The notes beneath the pieces were generated by a model. That model was not told the origin of the DNA and made no database searches. It saw only the letters and a program-made list of their open reading frames with translations. From assembly GCF_027460265.1 (NCBI RefSeq), contig NZ_JAPZBC010000001.1, positions 4,471,501 to 4,535,500 on the forward strand: a stretch of 64,000 bases of DNA. The letters run 5' to 3'. This DNA comes from Streptomyces sp. WMMC940. Lineage in GTDB: Bacteria; Actinomycetota; Actinomycetes; Streptomycetales; Streptomycetaceae. Positions 1 to 10,793 of this stretch are shown one piece after another. A program made the position numbers and the translations under genes. Position 1 is the first letter of the stretch. The number at the start of each line of letters is the position of its first letter.

Positions 1-630
1 ATCACCGGATTCGACCTGTCGCCCGAGATGCTCGCCCGCGCCGAGAAGGAGTACGCGGGCACCACCAGCGGCGGCGGCTGGATCGACTTCCGCCCCGCCG
101 ACGCCGCCCACTGGACCCCCGACGAGCCCTACGACCTCATCGTCTCCAACGCCGCGCTCCAGTGGGTGCCCAACCACCCCGAGTCCTTCGCCACCTGGAT
201 CGACGGCCTCACACCCGGTGGCACACTCGCCTTCCAGGTGCCCGGCAACTTCACCTCGCCCAGCCATGCGCTGCTCGGAGAGCTCTGCGACACCCCGCAG
301 TGGCGCGACCGCCTCGCCGACCAGGGCCGCCGCTTCGTCCACGTGCTGGACCCGGCCGACTACCTCCTCCGGCTCGCCGACCTCGGCTGCGCCGCCGACA
401 CCTGGGAGACGACCTACCTCCAGCTGCTCACCGGCGAGGACCCCGTCCTGGACTGGGTGAAGGGCACCGCGCTGCGCCCGGTCCTCACCACGCTCGACGG
501 CGACGAGGAGGCCACCGACGAGTTCCTCTCCCAGTACCGCGATCTGCTCCGCAAGGCCTATCCGCCCGGGCCGCACGGAACGGTCTTCCCGTTCCGCCGC
601 ATCTTCGCCGTGGCCCGCAAACCGCGGTAG
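1..630 (+). CDS. tam: Trans-aconitate 2-methyltransferase, C-terminal part (5' truncated by window)
   Basis: The reading frame is open from base 1, so the start lies outside the window; about 209 residues are present. The visible part covers the second half of a class I SAM-dependent methyltransferase: an ITGFDLSPEML segment (acidic residue at the end of beta-2 that binds SAM ribose), then the YDLIVSNAALQWVPNH motif characteristic of Tam/TrmR-like enzymes, and the FQVPGNF strand. The family methylates trans-aconitate, a by-product that inhibits aconitase. The methyltransferase fold is certain; substrate assignment rests on family resemblance and position beside a VOC gene. Confidence 0.85.
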   Translation: MTGFDLSPEMLARAEKEYAGTTSGGGWIDFRPADAAHWTPDEPYDLIVSNAALQWVPNHPESFATWIDGLTPGGTLAFQVPGNFTSPSHALLGELCDTPQWRDRLADQGRRFVHVLDPADYLLRLADLGCAADTWETTYLQLLTGEDPVLDWVKGTALRPVLTTLDGDEEATDEFLSQYRDLLRKAYPPGPHGTVFPFRRIFAVARKPR

Positions 631-655
631 GCCCGTCGGGAAAGGACGCGAACCT

Positions 656-1018
656 GTGCTGACCGCTCTCGACCACGTCCAGCTCGCCGTGCCCGCGGGC
701 TCCGAGGAAGCGCTGCGGGCGTACTACGTCGGCGCCCTGGGAATGACCGAGATCGCCAAGCCGCCGTCGCTCGCCGTCCGCGGCGGCTGCTGGTTCCGGA
801 CCGGCGACGTCCAGCTGCACCTCGGCGTCGACCCCGCATTCCGGCCCGCACGCAAGGCCCACCCGGGGCTGCGGGTGACCGGTATCGAGACGTTCGCCGA
901 GCGCCTGCTCGCCCACGGCGCCGAGGTCGTCCGGGACGAGGGTCTCCCCGGGCACCGCCGCTTCTTCTCGAGGGACCCGGTGGGCAACCGGCTGGAGTTC
1001 CTGGAGCCGGTGGAGTGA
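656..1018 (+). CDS. VOC (glyoxalase/bleomycin-resistance fold) family protein
   Basis: 120 residues, starting GTG 25 nt after the stop of the methyltransferase, so probably the same transcript. It opens LDHVQLAVPAG and ends DPVGNRLEFLEP, the two halves of a vicinal-oxygen-chelate domain; the closing Glu and the early His are usual metal ligands of the fold. Such small single-domain members include glyoxalases, dioxygenases and binding proteins, so the substrate cannot be named. The family is clear, the function unknown. Confidence 0.85.
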   Translation: MLTALDHVQLAVPAGSEEALRAYYVGALGMTEIAKPPSLAVRGGCWFRTGDVQLHLGVDPAFRPARKAHPGLRVTGIETFAERLLAHGAEVVRDEGLPGHRRFFSRDPVGNRLEFLEPVE

Positions 1019-1210
1019 TCGGCCCGGCCGCACGGCCGGCGGACCCGCCCGCGGCGAGCGGGGAACCGGACGCCGGCCGCGCGGGGCGCGTGCTCGGGGG
1101 TCGGCGCGGCGCGCGCGGGGGTCGGCGCGGCGCGTGGGCGTCACGCCGAGCGCCTCCGCCCGCGCATGCCCCCGACGCGCCGCGACCGGCCCGCCGGGCG
1201 CCGCTGCCGC

Positions 1211-1891
1211 TCAGCTCTTGCGGTGCCCTATCAGCCGCGGCTTCTGCTCCAGCCCGTCCAGCCCGTGCCAGGCCAGGTTCACCAGGTGGGCCGCGACCTC
1301 CGCCTTCTTCGGCTTGCGTACGTCCAGCCACCACTGGCCCGTCAGCGCCACCATCCCCACCAGCGCCTGCGCGTACAGCGGCGCCAGCTTCGGGTCGAAG
1401 CCGCGGGCCTTGAACTCCAGGCCCAGGATGTCCTCGACCTGCGTGGCGATGTCGCTGATCAGCGACGCGAACGTACCCGTGGACTGGGCGACCGGCGAAT
1501 CACGGACCAGGATGCGGAAACCGTCCGTGTAGGTCTCGATGTAGTCCAGTAGCGCGAACGCCGCCTGCTCCAGCAGCTCCCTCGGATGCCCCGCGGTCAG
1601 CGCCCCGGTCACCATGTCCAGCAGCTGGCGCATCTCGCGGTCGACCACGACCGCGTACAGGCCCTCCTTGCCGCCGAAGTGCTCGTACACCACCGGCTTG
1701 GACACCCCGGCCTTCGCCGCGATCTCCTCCACCGACGTGCCCTCGAAGCCCTTCGCGGCGAAAAGCGTGCGACCGATGTCGAGCAGCTGCTGGCGGCGCT
1801 CCGCCCCGGTCATCCGGACCCTGCGCCCACGCCGGGGCTTCTCACTGCTGCTGCTGGTGCTGCTGCCGTCGATCGCCACGCCCTCAATCAT
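1211..1891 (-). CDS. TetR-family regulator, desaturase-linked
   Basis: 226 residues with an N-terminal TetR HTH (about residues 30-75: RRQQLLDIGRTLFAAKGF, then VEEIAAKAGVSKPVVYEHF). The start ATG overlaps the stop of the upstream desaturase by four bases (ATGA), so the two are translationally coupled. The preceding SSSSEKPRRGRRVRMTG tail is basic and low in complexity. Actinobacterial desaturases often carry a TetR regulator that senses acyl-CoA; by context this one probably controls its own operon through the palindromes at 2912-2938. That regulatory link is inference. Confidence 0.88.
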   Translation of the reverse strand: MIEGVAIDGSSTSSSSEKPRRGRRVRMTGAERRQQLLDIGRTLFAAKGFEGTSVEEIAAKAGVSKPVVYEHFGGKEGLYAVVVDREMRQLLDMVTGALTAGHPRELLEQAAFALLDYIETYTDGFRILVRDSPVAQSTGTFASLISDIATQVEDILGLEFKARGFDPKLAPLYAQALVGMVALTGQWWLDVRKPKKAEVAAHLVNLAWHGLDGLEQKPRLIGHRKS

Positions 1892-2868
1892 GCCGCCTCC
1901 GCGGCTTCCTTCCGGCGCCGGGCGGCAATCCGGTCCGCACTCGGCCAGCGCACGTCGTACGCCCAGCCCGCCTTCTCGAACCAGCGGATCAGCCGGGCGC
2001 TGGAGTCGATCTGCCCGCGCTCGACGCCGTGCCGGGCGCTCGTCGGGTCGGCGTGGTGCAGGTTGTGCCAGGACTCACCGCACGACAGCACCGCCAGCCA
2101 CCACACATTGCCCGAACGGTCACGCGACTTGAACGGGCGCTTGCCGACCGCGTGGCAGATCGAGTTGATCGACCACGTCACGTGGTGCAGCAGTGCGACC
2201 CGGACCAGCGAACCCCAGAAGAACGCCGTGAACGCGCCCCACCACGACATCGTCACCAGACCGCCGACCAGCGGGGGGATCGCCAGGGACACGATCGTCC
2301 AGATCACGAACTGGCGCGAGATCGCCCGGAGCGCCGGGTCCTTGATCAGATCGGGCGCGTACTTGTGCTGCGGCGTCTGCTCCTCGTCGAACATCCAGCC
2401 GATGTGTGCCCACCACAGGCCCTTCATCAGTGCCGGGACCGTCTCGCCGAAACGCCAGGGGGAGTGCGGGTCGCCCTCGGCGTCGGAGAACCTGTGGTGC
2501 TTGCGGTGGTCGGCCACCCAGCGCACCAGCGGACCCTCCACGGCCAGCGATCCCATGATCGCCAGCGCGATCCGCAGCGGCCGCTTGGCCTTGAAGGAGC
2601 CATGGGTGAAGTAGCGGTGGAAGCCGATCGTGATGCCGTGGCAGCCGATGAAGTACATCGCCACCAGCAGGCCGAGGTCGAGCCAGCTCACACCCCAGCC
2701 CCACGCCAGCGGGATCGCCGCCAGGAGCGCGAGGAAGGGCACCGTGATGAACATCAGCAGGGCGATCTGCTCGATCGAACGCTTGCTGTCGCCGCCCAGC
2801 GTGGCGGAGGGAAGATCGGGCGCGGACGACTTCCGGGCGTCGTCGATCACATCGGGACTCGTGGTCAT
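1888..2868 (-). CDS. Acyl-CoA (delta-9 type) fatty acid desaturase
   Basis: 326 residues, membrane-bound di-iron desaturase. All three histidine boxes are intact: HRYFTH at residues 84-89, HRKHH at 121-125 and HNLHH at 268-272; additional His residues sit around 229. Hydrophobic spans at about 35-60, 62-80, 100-115 and 185-225 give the usual four-helix topology. It introduces a double bond into long acyl chains and so tunes membrane fluidity. First gene of a two-gene operon with the TetR regulator, divergent from ppc. Confidence 0.92.
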   Translation of the reverse strand: MTTSPDVIDDARKSSAPDLPSATLGGDSKRSIEQIALLMFITVPFLALLAAIPLAWGWGVSWLDLGLLVAMYFIGCHGITIGFHRYFTHGSFKAKRPLRIALAIMGSLAVEGPLVRWVADHRKHHRFSDAEGDPHSPWRFGETVPALMKGLWWAHIGWMFDEEQTPQHKYAPDLIKDPALRAISRQFVIWTIVSLAIPPLVGGLVTMSWWGAFTAFFWGSLVRVALLHHVTWSINSICHAVGKRPFKSRDRSGNVWWLAVLSCGESWHNLHHADPTSARHGVERGQIDSSARLIRWFEKAGWAYDVRWPSADRIAARRRKEAAEAA

Positions 2869-2911
2869 GGGGTGTCCCCTGGGGGGTGAGGGTGCGGCTG
2901 AACCGTCCGGC

Positions 2912-2938
2912 TACGGAACCGTAACCTACGGGGTCGTA
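2912..2938. promoter_or_regulatory. Two adjacent palindromes, candidate operator of the desaturase-TetR operon
   Basis: TACGGAACCGTA (2912-2923) and TACGGGGTCGTA (2927-2938) share TACG/CGTA arms and are spaced 15 bp centre to centre. They lie 44-70 bp upstream of the desaturase ATG, where its promoter should be, and far (about 150 bp) from the ppc start. Paired dyads of this size are typical TetR-family operators; binding by the linked regulator is inferred. Confidence 0.55.
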
Positions 2939-3084
2939 AGTATGGCAGCGCGAAGCCTCGCGGCAAGAGGGTGGTGGACAACGTCGAGTGAACGGACACC
3001 TATCCTGGAGTCGTCGGACAGCGTGGTCCGCAAAGCCTCCGGAAAACCTCCAGACGTGCTCAAACACTGCAAGGAGCCGCACCT

Positions 3085-5814
<2,730 letters not shown>

Positions 5815-5837
5815 CGCCCCGCTCCTCCGCCCCGACG

Positions 5838-5877
5838 GCAGGGGGCCCGGGAACCCTCCCGGGCCCCCTGCCCTTTT
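5838..5877 (+). terminator. Rho-independent terminator of ppc
   Basis: A perfect 14-bp stem (5838-5851 with 5858-5871) and 6-nt loop, followed by CCTTTT, 24 nt after the ppc stop. Confidence 0.85.
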
Positions 5878-5887
5878 CCGGGATCCC

Positions 5888-6013
5888 GCCGGGCCGGTCC
5901 GGGTCGGGTGGGTCGCTGTGGGTCGCGCTGCCGGGCCGGTCCGGGTCGGGTGGGTTGCTGTGGGTCGCGCTGCCGGGCCGGTCCGGGGCGGCTGGGCCGC
6001 TGCGGGTCGCGCC
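5888..6013. repeat. 42-bp tandem repeat, three copies
   Basis: Units begin at 5888, 5930 and 5972. The first two are nearly identical and the third is more diverged (start GCCGGGCCGGTCCGGG). The period is a multiple of three and one plus frame is open through it, but there is no credible start or ribosome site, so it is treated as non-coding. It sits between the ppc terminator and a convergent gene. Confidence 0.8.
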
Positions 6014-6029
6014 GCCGGGTCCGCGCTGC

Positions 6030-6500
6030 TCAGAGCGCGAAGAACGCGCCCACCAGCAACGCCCCGCCCGCAGCGGCCGTCCCCCACGCCGTTCGCGTCA
6101 TCCGCAGACCGCCGCCGATCACACAGGCGGCGAGCAGCAACGCACCGCCGAGGGGCAGCCATGCGTGCAGAGCCCCGGGCCAGCCGGTGCGCACGACCTC
6201 GTCCGTGCCCGGCTTGACCACCACGGCGAGCTCCGCGCCCTCGGCCACCGCCACCGACCGCTCGATGACCATGCCCGACCGCGCGCCGCCCGGCCCGTCG
6301 GGGTCGTACGGGCCCGTGCACGTCTTGTCGCCGCAGTCGGCGACGGTGAGTGTCCCGTGCTCACGGCCCTTGGACAGCAGCACGTGCTGGGCCGTGCCCC
6401 AGGACGACCAGAAGCCGCCGACGAGCAGCAGCAGCGCCACCGCGGCCATGGACGCACGGCGGCCGTGGTCGAGTATCCGGCCGGAGGACTTCCGCTTCAT
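6030..6500 (-). CDS. Small membrane protein of unknown function
   Basis: 156 residues. A basic N-terminus is followed by a membrane helix at about 17-33; an extracytoplasmic segment of roughly 75 residues contains two cysteines (ADCGDKTCTG), possibly a disulfide; two further helices follow at about 110-128 and 136-156. I do not recognise the family. A moderate site (GAAGGA) lies nine bases before the ATG. It is convergent with ppc and upstream of nothing on its own strand, so it appears to be a single gene. Confidence 0.7.
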   Translation of the reverse strand: MKRKSSGRILDHGRRASMAAVALLLLVGGFWSSWGTAQHVLLSKGREHGTLTVADCGDKTCTGPYDPDGPGGARSGMVIERSVAVAEGAELAVVVKPGTDEVVRTGWPGALHAWLPLGGALLLAACVIGGGLRMTRTAWGTAAAGGALLVGAFFAL

Positions 6501-6565
6501 GGGGCGCGATCCTTCGGCACCCGACCGCGCTCGGTCAACTCATGGCCGACGCTATAGGAGGCTTG

Positions 6566-7165
6566 TCAGGAGTTGTACGCACTCTGCGCGCGCTCCAGCC
6601 CCTCCGTCACCAGACACTCCACCGAATCCGCCCCGCGGTCCACGAAATAGCCCAGCTCCTTGCGCTCGGCACCGGAGAAGTCCTTCAGTACGAAATCCGC
6701 CACCTGCATCCGCCCCGGCGGACGCCCGATGCCGAACCGCACCCGGTGGTAGTCCGAACCCATCGCCTTCGTCATCGACTTCAGACCGTTGTGCCCGTTG
6801 TCACCGCCGCCCAGCTTCAGCCGCAGCACCCCGAAATCGATGTCCAGTTCGTCGTGCACCGCCACCACGTGCGCCGTCGGAACCTTGTAGAAGTCCCGCA
6901 ACGCCACCACGGGACCACCCGAAAGGTTCATGTACGACATCGGCTTCGCCAGGATCACCCGCCGGCTCCCCGGACCCGCCGGACCGATCCGGCCCTCCAC
7001 CACCTGAGCCTGCGCCTTGGCCGCCCGCTTGAACTTCCCGCCCATCCGCTCCGCGAGCAGATCGGCGACCATGAACCCCACGTTGTGGCGGTTCCCGGCG
7101 TACCCCGGCCCCGGATTGCCCAGCCCCACCACCAGCCAGGGCGCGCCGGCGTCGACCGTCGTCAT
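6566..7165 (-). CDS. pth: Peptidyl-tRNA hydrolase
   Basis: 199 residues from the ATG at 7165, chosen because GAGGAGA stands six bases upstream and the family begins right before the [13 protein letters not shown] strand; longer in-frame starts add an unrelated N-terminus. Catalytic features are GNRHNVGFM (general-base His), SYMNLSGG (substrate Asn) and DELDIDFG (Asp), plus the [12 protein letters not shown] motif. It recycles peptidyl-tRNAs that drop off ribosomes. Encoded directly downstream of ctc, 92 bp after its stop. Confidence 0.95.
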   Translation of the reverse strand: MTTVDAGAPWLVVGLGNPGPGYAGNRHNVGFMVADLLAERMGGKFKRAAKAQAQVVEGRIGPAGPGSRRVILAKPMSYMNLSGGPVVALRDFYKVPTAHVVAVHDELDIDFGVLRLKLGGGDNGHNGLKSMTKAMGSDYHRVRFGIGRPPGRMQVADFVLKDFSGAERKELGYFVDRGADSVECLVTEGLERAQSAYNS

Positions 7166-7257
7166 GAACGTCTCCTCGAGTCCGCAAACGAGTCCGAAAA
7201 CAGAGAACGGGGTGGTGGGCCGCGCGGCCCGCCACCCCGTCAAGCAGAGCGTACGGC

Positions 7258-7869
7258 TCAGGCCTCGGCGCCCTCGGCGGCCACGGCCTCGCCCTCCTCG
7301 GCCTCCTCGGCCTCGGCAGCCGGCTCCTCGGCCTGCGCGGCCAGGACCTGCAGCACGACCGCGTCCTCGTCCACGGCCAGGGAGACGCCCTTCGGCAGCG
7401 CGATGTCCTTGGCGTGGACGGAGGCACCGGCCTCCAGGCCCTCGACGGACACCGTGAAGGACTCGGGGATGTGGGTGGCCTCGGCGTCGACCGGCAGCGC
7501 GTTCAGCACGTGCTCGAGCAGGTTGCCACCGGGGGCCAGCTCACCCTCGGCCTGCACCGGGACCTCGACCGTGACCTTCTCGCCGCGCTTCACCAGCAGC
7601 AGGTCCACGTGCTCCAGGAAGCCCTTCAGCGGGTCGCGCTGCGCCGCCTTCGGGATGGCCAGCTCCTTCCTGCCCTCGATGTCCAGCGCGAGCAGGACGT
7701 TCGGGGTACGCAGCGCCAGCAGCAGGTCGTGGCCCGGAAGCGTCACGTGGACCGGGTCCGAGCCGTGACCGTACAGAACGCCGGGAACCTTGTTGTCGCG
7801 ACGGATGCGCCGGGCGGCGCCCTTGCCGAACTCGCTGCGGAGCTCCGCGGAAATCTTCACCTCGGACAT
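7258..7869 (-). CDS. rplY: 50S ribosomal protein L25 / general stress protein Ctc
   Basis: 203 residues from the ATG at 7869 (GAGGAG five bases before). The N-terminal L25 5S-rRNA-binding domain ([28 protein letters not shown]) is followed by the TL5/Ctc C-terminal beta domain and a very acidic tail of Ala/Glu repeats (about the last 30 residues). The two-domain form is the Ctc type found in actinobacteria. Adjacent to pth, an arrangement seen widely in bacteria. Confidence 0.93.
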   Translation of the reverse strand: MSEVKISAELRSEFGKGAARRIRRDNKVPGVLYGHGSDPVHVTLPGHDLLLALRTPNVLLALDIEGRKELAIPKAAQRDPLKGFLEHVDLLLVKRGEKVTVEVPVQAEGELAPGGNLLEHVLNALPVDAEATHIPESFTVSVEGLEAGASVHAKDIALPKGVSLAVDEDAVVLQVLAAQAEEPAAEAEEAEEGEAVAAEGAEA

Positions 7870-7969
7870 GTGCACTCCTCGTATGCGGTGACGAACATGA
7901 ACAGTCACCCGGCCACGACTGGCCTGCTACGAAGAGCGCGTCGATAACGGACCGCCGTACCGAAACGGG

Positions 7970-8021
7970 TACGGCCTCCCTCGCCGAGCAACCCGATGAG
8001 TCTACCCGGAGGGAGGCCGTA
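7970..8021 (-). terminator. Long-stem hairpin downstream of prs
   Basis: Perfect 13-bp arms (7970-7982 and 8009-8021) enclose a 26-nt loop, 41 bp beyond the prs stop on the minus strand. It probably ends the prs transcript before ctc; no strong U-tract follows. Confidence 0.6.
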
Positions 8022-8062
8022 GCCTAAATCGATCTCGGATCGGGCGGCCTGCCGCCCGTCGG

Positions 8063-9037
8063 CTACTGCTCCTCGAACAGGCTCGTCACCGAGCCGTCCT
8101 CGAAGACCTCACGCACCGCACGCGCGATCGTCGGCGCGATCGACAGGACCGTGATCTTGTCCAGCTCCAGATTGCTCGGGTCCGGCAGCGTGTCCGTGAA
8201 CACGAACTCGCTCACCTTCGAGTTCTTCAGCCGGTCCGCGGCGGGACCCGACAGCACCCCGTGCGTGGCCGTGACGATCACGTCCTCCGCGCCGTGCGCG
8301 AACAGCGCCTCCGCGGCCGCGCAGATCGTGCCGCCGGTGTCGATCATGTCATCGACCAGGACGCAGACCCGGCCCTCGACATTGCCCACGACCTCGTGGA
8401 CCGTCACCTGGTTCGCCACGTCCTTGTCGCGGCGCTTGTGGACGATCGCCAGCGGCGCGTCCAGACGGTCGCACCAGCGGTCCGCCACCCGCACCCGGCC
8501 GGCGTCCGGGGACACCACCGTCAGCTTCGAGCGATCGACCTTCGCACCGACGTAGTCGGCGAGCAGCGGCAGCGCGAACAGGTGATCCACCGGACCGTCG
8601 AAGAAGCCCTGGATCTGGTCCGTGTGCAGATCCACGGTGAGGATCCGGTCCGCACCGGCCGTCTTCATCAGATCCGCCACCAGGCGCGCCGAGATCGGCT
8701 CACGGCCGCGGTGCTTCTTGTCCTGACGGGCGTAACCGTAGAACGGCAGGATCACCGTGATGCTCCGCGCGGAGGCCCGCTTCAGAGCATCGATCATGAT
8801 CAACTGCTCCATGATCCATTTATTGATGGGAGCCGTGTGGCTCTGCATCAGGAAGCAGTCCGCGCCACGCGCCGACTCCTGGAAACGGACGTAGATCTCA
8901 CCATTGGCGAAGTCGAAGGCCTTCGTCGGCACGATGCCGACACCCAACTGATCGGCGACCTCCTCGGCAAGCTCGGGGTGGGCGCGGCCGGAGAAGAGCA
9001 TCAGCTTCTTCTCGCCGGTCGTCTTGATCCCGGTCAC
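8063..9037 (-). CDS. prs: Ribose-phosphate pyrophosphokinase (PRPP synthetase)
   Basis: 324 residues, GTG start with GAGGAG about seven bases upstream. It makes PRPP from ribose-5-phosphate and ATP for nucleotide, His and Trp synthesis. The PRPP-binding loop is VCVLVDDMIDTGGTI; the ATP flexible loop includes YGYARQDKKHRGREPI; the ribose-phosphate loop follows TVVSPDAGR. Length is normal for a class I enzyme. It follows glmU on the same strand with a 117-bp gap. Confidence 0.96.
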   Translation of the reverse strand: MTGIKTTGEKKLMLFSGRAHPELAEEVADQLGVGIVPTKAFDFANGEIYVRFQESARGADCFLMQSHTAPINKWIMEQLIMIDALKRASARSITVILPFYGYARQDKKHRGREPISARLVADLMKTAGADRILTVDLHTDQIQGFFDGPVDHLFALPLLADYVGAKVDRSKLTVVSPDAGRVRVADRWCDRLDAPLAIVHKRRDKDVANQVTVHEVVGNVEGRVCVLVDDMIDTGGTICAAAEALFAHGAEDVIVTATHGVLSGPAADRLKNSKVSEFVFTDTLPDPSNLELDKITVLSIAPTIARAVREVFEDGSVTSLFEEQ

Positions 9038-9154
9038 AGCACTGTCTCCTCAGACGTGTTCTCTGCTGCTGATCCGCCCGTCCCTGGTTGCGGCGAGCCA
9101 GCCGAATCATGTGCACGTATCACGGTACGCCGAGATTGACGCACCCGTTTCCGG

Positions 9155-10603
9155 TCAGCCCTCGCGCTCCACGGCCTCACCCGCGGCCTGAGCCGCCTGC
9201 GCGGCCGCACTCCCAGGACGCTTCCGCGCCACCCAGCCCTCGATATTCCGTTGCTGACCGCGGGCCACGGCCAGCGAACCCGGAGGCACGTCCTTCGTGA
9301 TCACCGAGCCCGCCGCAGTGTACGCACCGTCCCCGACTGTGACAGGAGCAACAAACATGTTGTCCGACCCCGTCCTGCAGTGAGAACCGATCGTCGTGTG
9401 GTGCTTCGCCTCACCGTCGTAGTTCACGAACACCGAAGCCGCACCGATGTTCGTGTACTCACCGATCGTCGCGTCACCCACGTACGACAGGTGGGGCACC
9501 TTCGTGCCCTCGCCGAGCGAGGCGTTCTTCATCTCCACATACGTACCCGCCTTGGCCTTCGGGCCGAGCTTCGTCCCTGGACGCAGATACGCGTACGGAC
9601 CCACCGACGCGGACTCACCGATCACCGCGCGGTCCGCCACCGTGTTGTCCACCCGCGCCCCACGGCCCACCACCGTGTCCCGAAGCCGCGTGTTCGGACC
9701 CACCTCGGCGTCCTCCGCCACATGCGTCGCGCCCAGCAACTGCGTACCCGGGTGAACCACCGCGTCCCGCTCGAACGTCACCGTCACGTCCACCAGCACC
9801 GACGCCGGATCCACCACGGTCACGCCGGCCGTCATCGCCCGCTCCAGCAGCCGCTGGTTCAGCAGCCGACGCGCCTCCGCCAGCTGCACCCGGTTGTTGA
9901 TCCCCAGGATCTCCCGGTGATCCCCGGCCACCGACGCACCCACCCGGTGTCCCGCCTCACGCAGGATCCCGAGTACGTCCGTCAGATACTCCTCGCCCTG
10001 GCTGTTGTCCGTGCGCACCTTGCCCAGCGCATCCGCCAGCAGCCGGCCGTCGAACGCGAAGACACCCGAGTTGATCTCCTTGATCGCCCGCTCCGCCTCG
10101 GAGGCGTCCTTGTGCTCCACGATCGCGGTCACCGCACCCGTGGCGGCGTCCCGCACGATCCGGCCGTACCCCGTCGAGTCCGGGACCTCCGCCGTCAGCA
10201 CCGTCACGGCGTTGCCGTCGGCCGCATGCGTCGCGGCGAGCACCGACAGCGTCTCGCCGGAGAGGAGGGGAGTGTCACCGCACACGACGACGACCGTGCC
10301 GTCCGGGGCCTGGCCCAGCTCCTCCAGAGCCATCCGCACGGCATGCCCCGTGCCGTTCTGCTCCGCCTGGAACGCCGTGCGCGTCCCCTCGTAGTGCGCG
10401 GCGAGATGTTCCCTGACCTGTTCGCTCGCATGCCCCACGACCACGACGAGCTGCTCGGGCTCGAGCTCACGGGCGGCGGACACGACGTGCCCGACGAGCG
10501 AGCGCCCGGCGATCTCGTGCAGGACCTTGGGGGTCTTCGACTTCATGCGGGTGCCCTCACCCGCTGCAAGGACGACGACGGCGGCCGGGCGGTTGGCGCT
10601 CAC
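9155..10603 (-). CDS. glmU: Bifunctional GlmU: GlcNAc-1-phosphate uridyltransferase and GlcN-1-P acetyltransferase
   Basis: 482 residues from the GTG at 10603; the frame is open further but only this start fits the family. The N-terminal pyrophosphorylase half shows VVVLAAGEGTRMKSKTPKV and VVCGDTPLL; the C-terminal half is a left-handed beta-helix of hexapeptides (VGPNTRLRDT, IGPYAYLRPG style) with YVEMKNASLGEGTKVPHLSY and NYDGEAKHHTTIG. It produces UDP-GlcNAc for peptidoglycan. The C-terminal ~30 residues are the Ala-rich tail common in actinobacteria. Confidence 0.96.
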   Translation of the reverse strand: MSANRPAAVVVLAAGEGTRMKSKTPKVLHEIAGRSLVGHVVSAARELEPEQLVVVVGHASEQVREHLAAHYEGTRTAFQAEQNGTGHAVRMALEELGQAPDGTVVVVCGDTPLLSGETLSVLAATHAADGNAVTVLTAEVPDSTGYGRIVRDAATGAVTAIVEHKDASEAERAIKEINSGVFAFDGRLLADALGKVRTDNSQGEEYLTDVLGILREAGHRVGASVAGDHREILGINNRVQLAEARRLLNQRLLERAMTAGVTVVDPASVLVDVTVTFERDAVVHPGTQLLGATHVAEDAEVGPNTRLRDTVVGRGARVDNTVADRAVIGESASVGPYAYLRPGTKLGPKAKAGTYVEMKNASLGEGTKVPHLSYVGDATIGEYTNIGAASVFVNYDGEAKHHTTIGSHCRTGSDNMFVAPVTVGDGAYTAAGSVITKDVPPGSLAVARGQQRNIEGWVARKRPGSAAAQAAQAAGEAVEREG

Positions 10604-10716
10604 GGGAATGCCCTTCGGCTTCGGGTGGTGGACACCCGAAGGATACCGGGGGCATACAGGCGTGAAATAAGTGCGGGTCCTGACCGTGAGGTCAGGACCC
10701 GCACTGAGCATGTTTG

Positions 10717-10787
10717 CTCCCGGGGGAGGACTCGAACCCCCATGATCAGAACCAAAATCTGACGTCTTGCCCTTAGACGACCCGGGA
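10717..10787 (-). tRNA. tRNA-Gln (anticodon TTG)
   Basis: On the minus strand the 7-bp acceptor stem TCCCGGG/CCCGGGA, an anticodon stem TCAGA/TCTGA with loop TTTTGGT, and a T-arm with TTCGAGT fold into a complete cloverleaf of 71 nt with discriminator G; CCA is not encoded. The anticodon TTG reads CAA. The 5' end lies only six bases after the stop codon of the upstream CDS, so the tRNA is probably processed from a shared transcript or driven from inside that gene. Confidence 0.95.
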
Positions 10788-10793
10788 TTGCCG

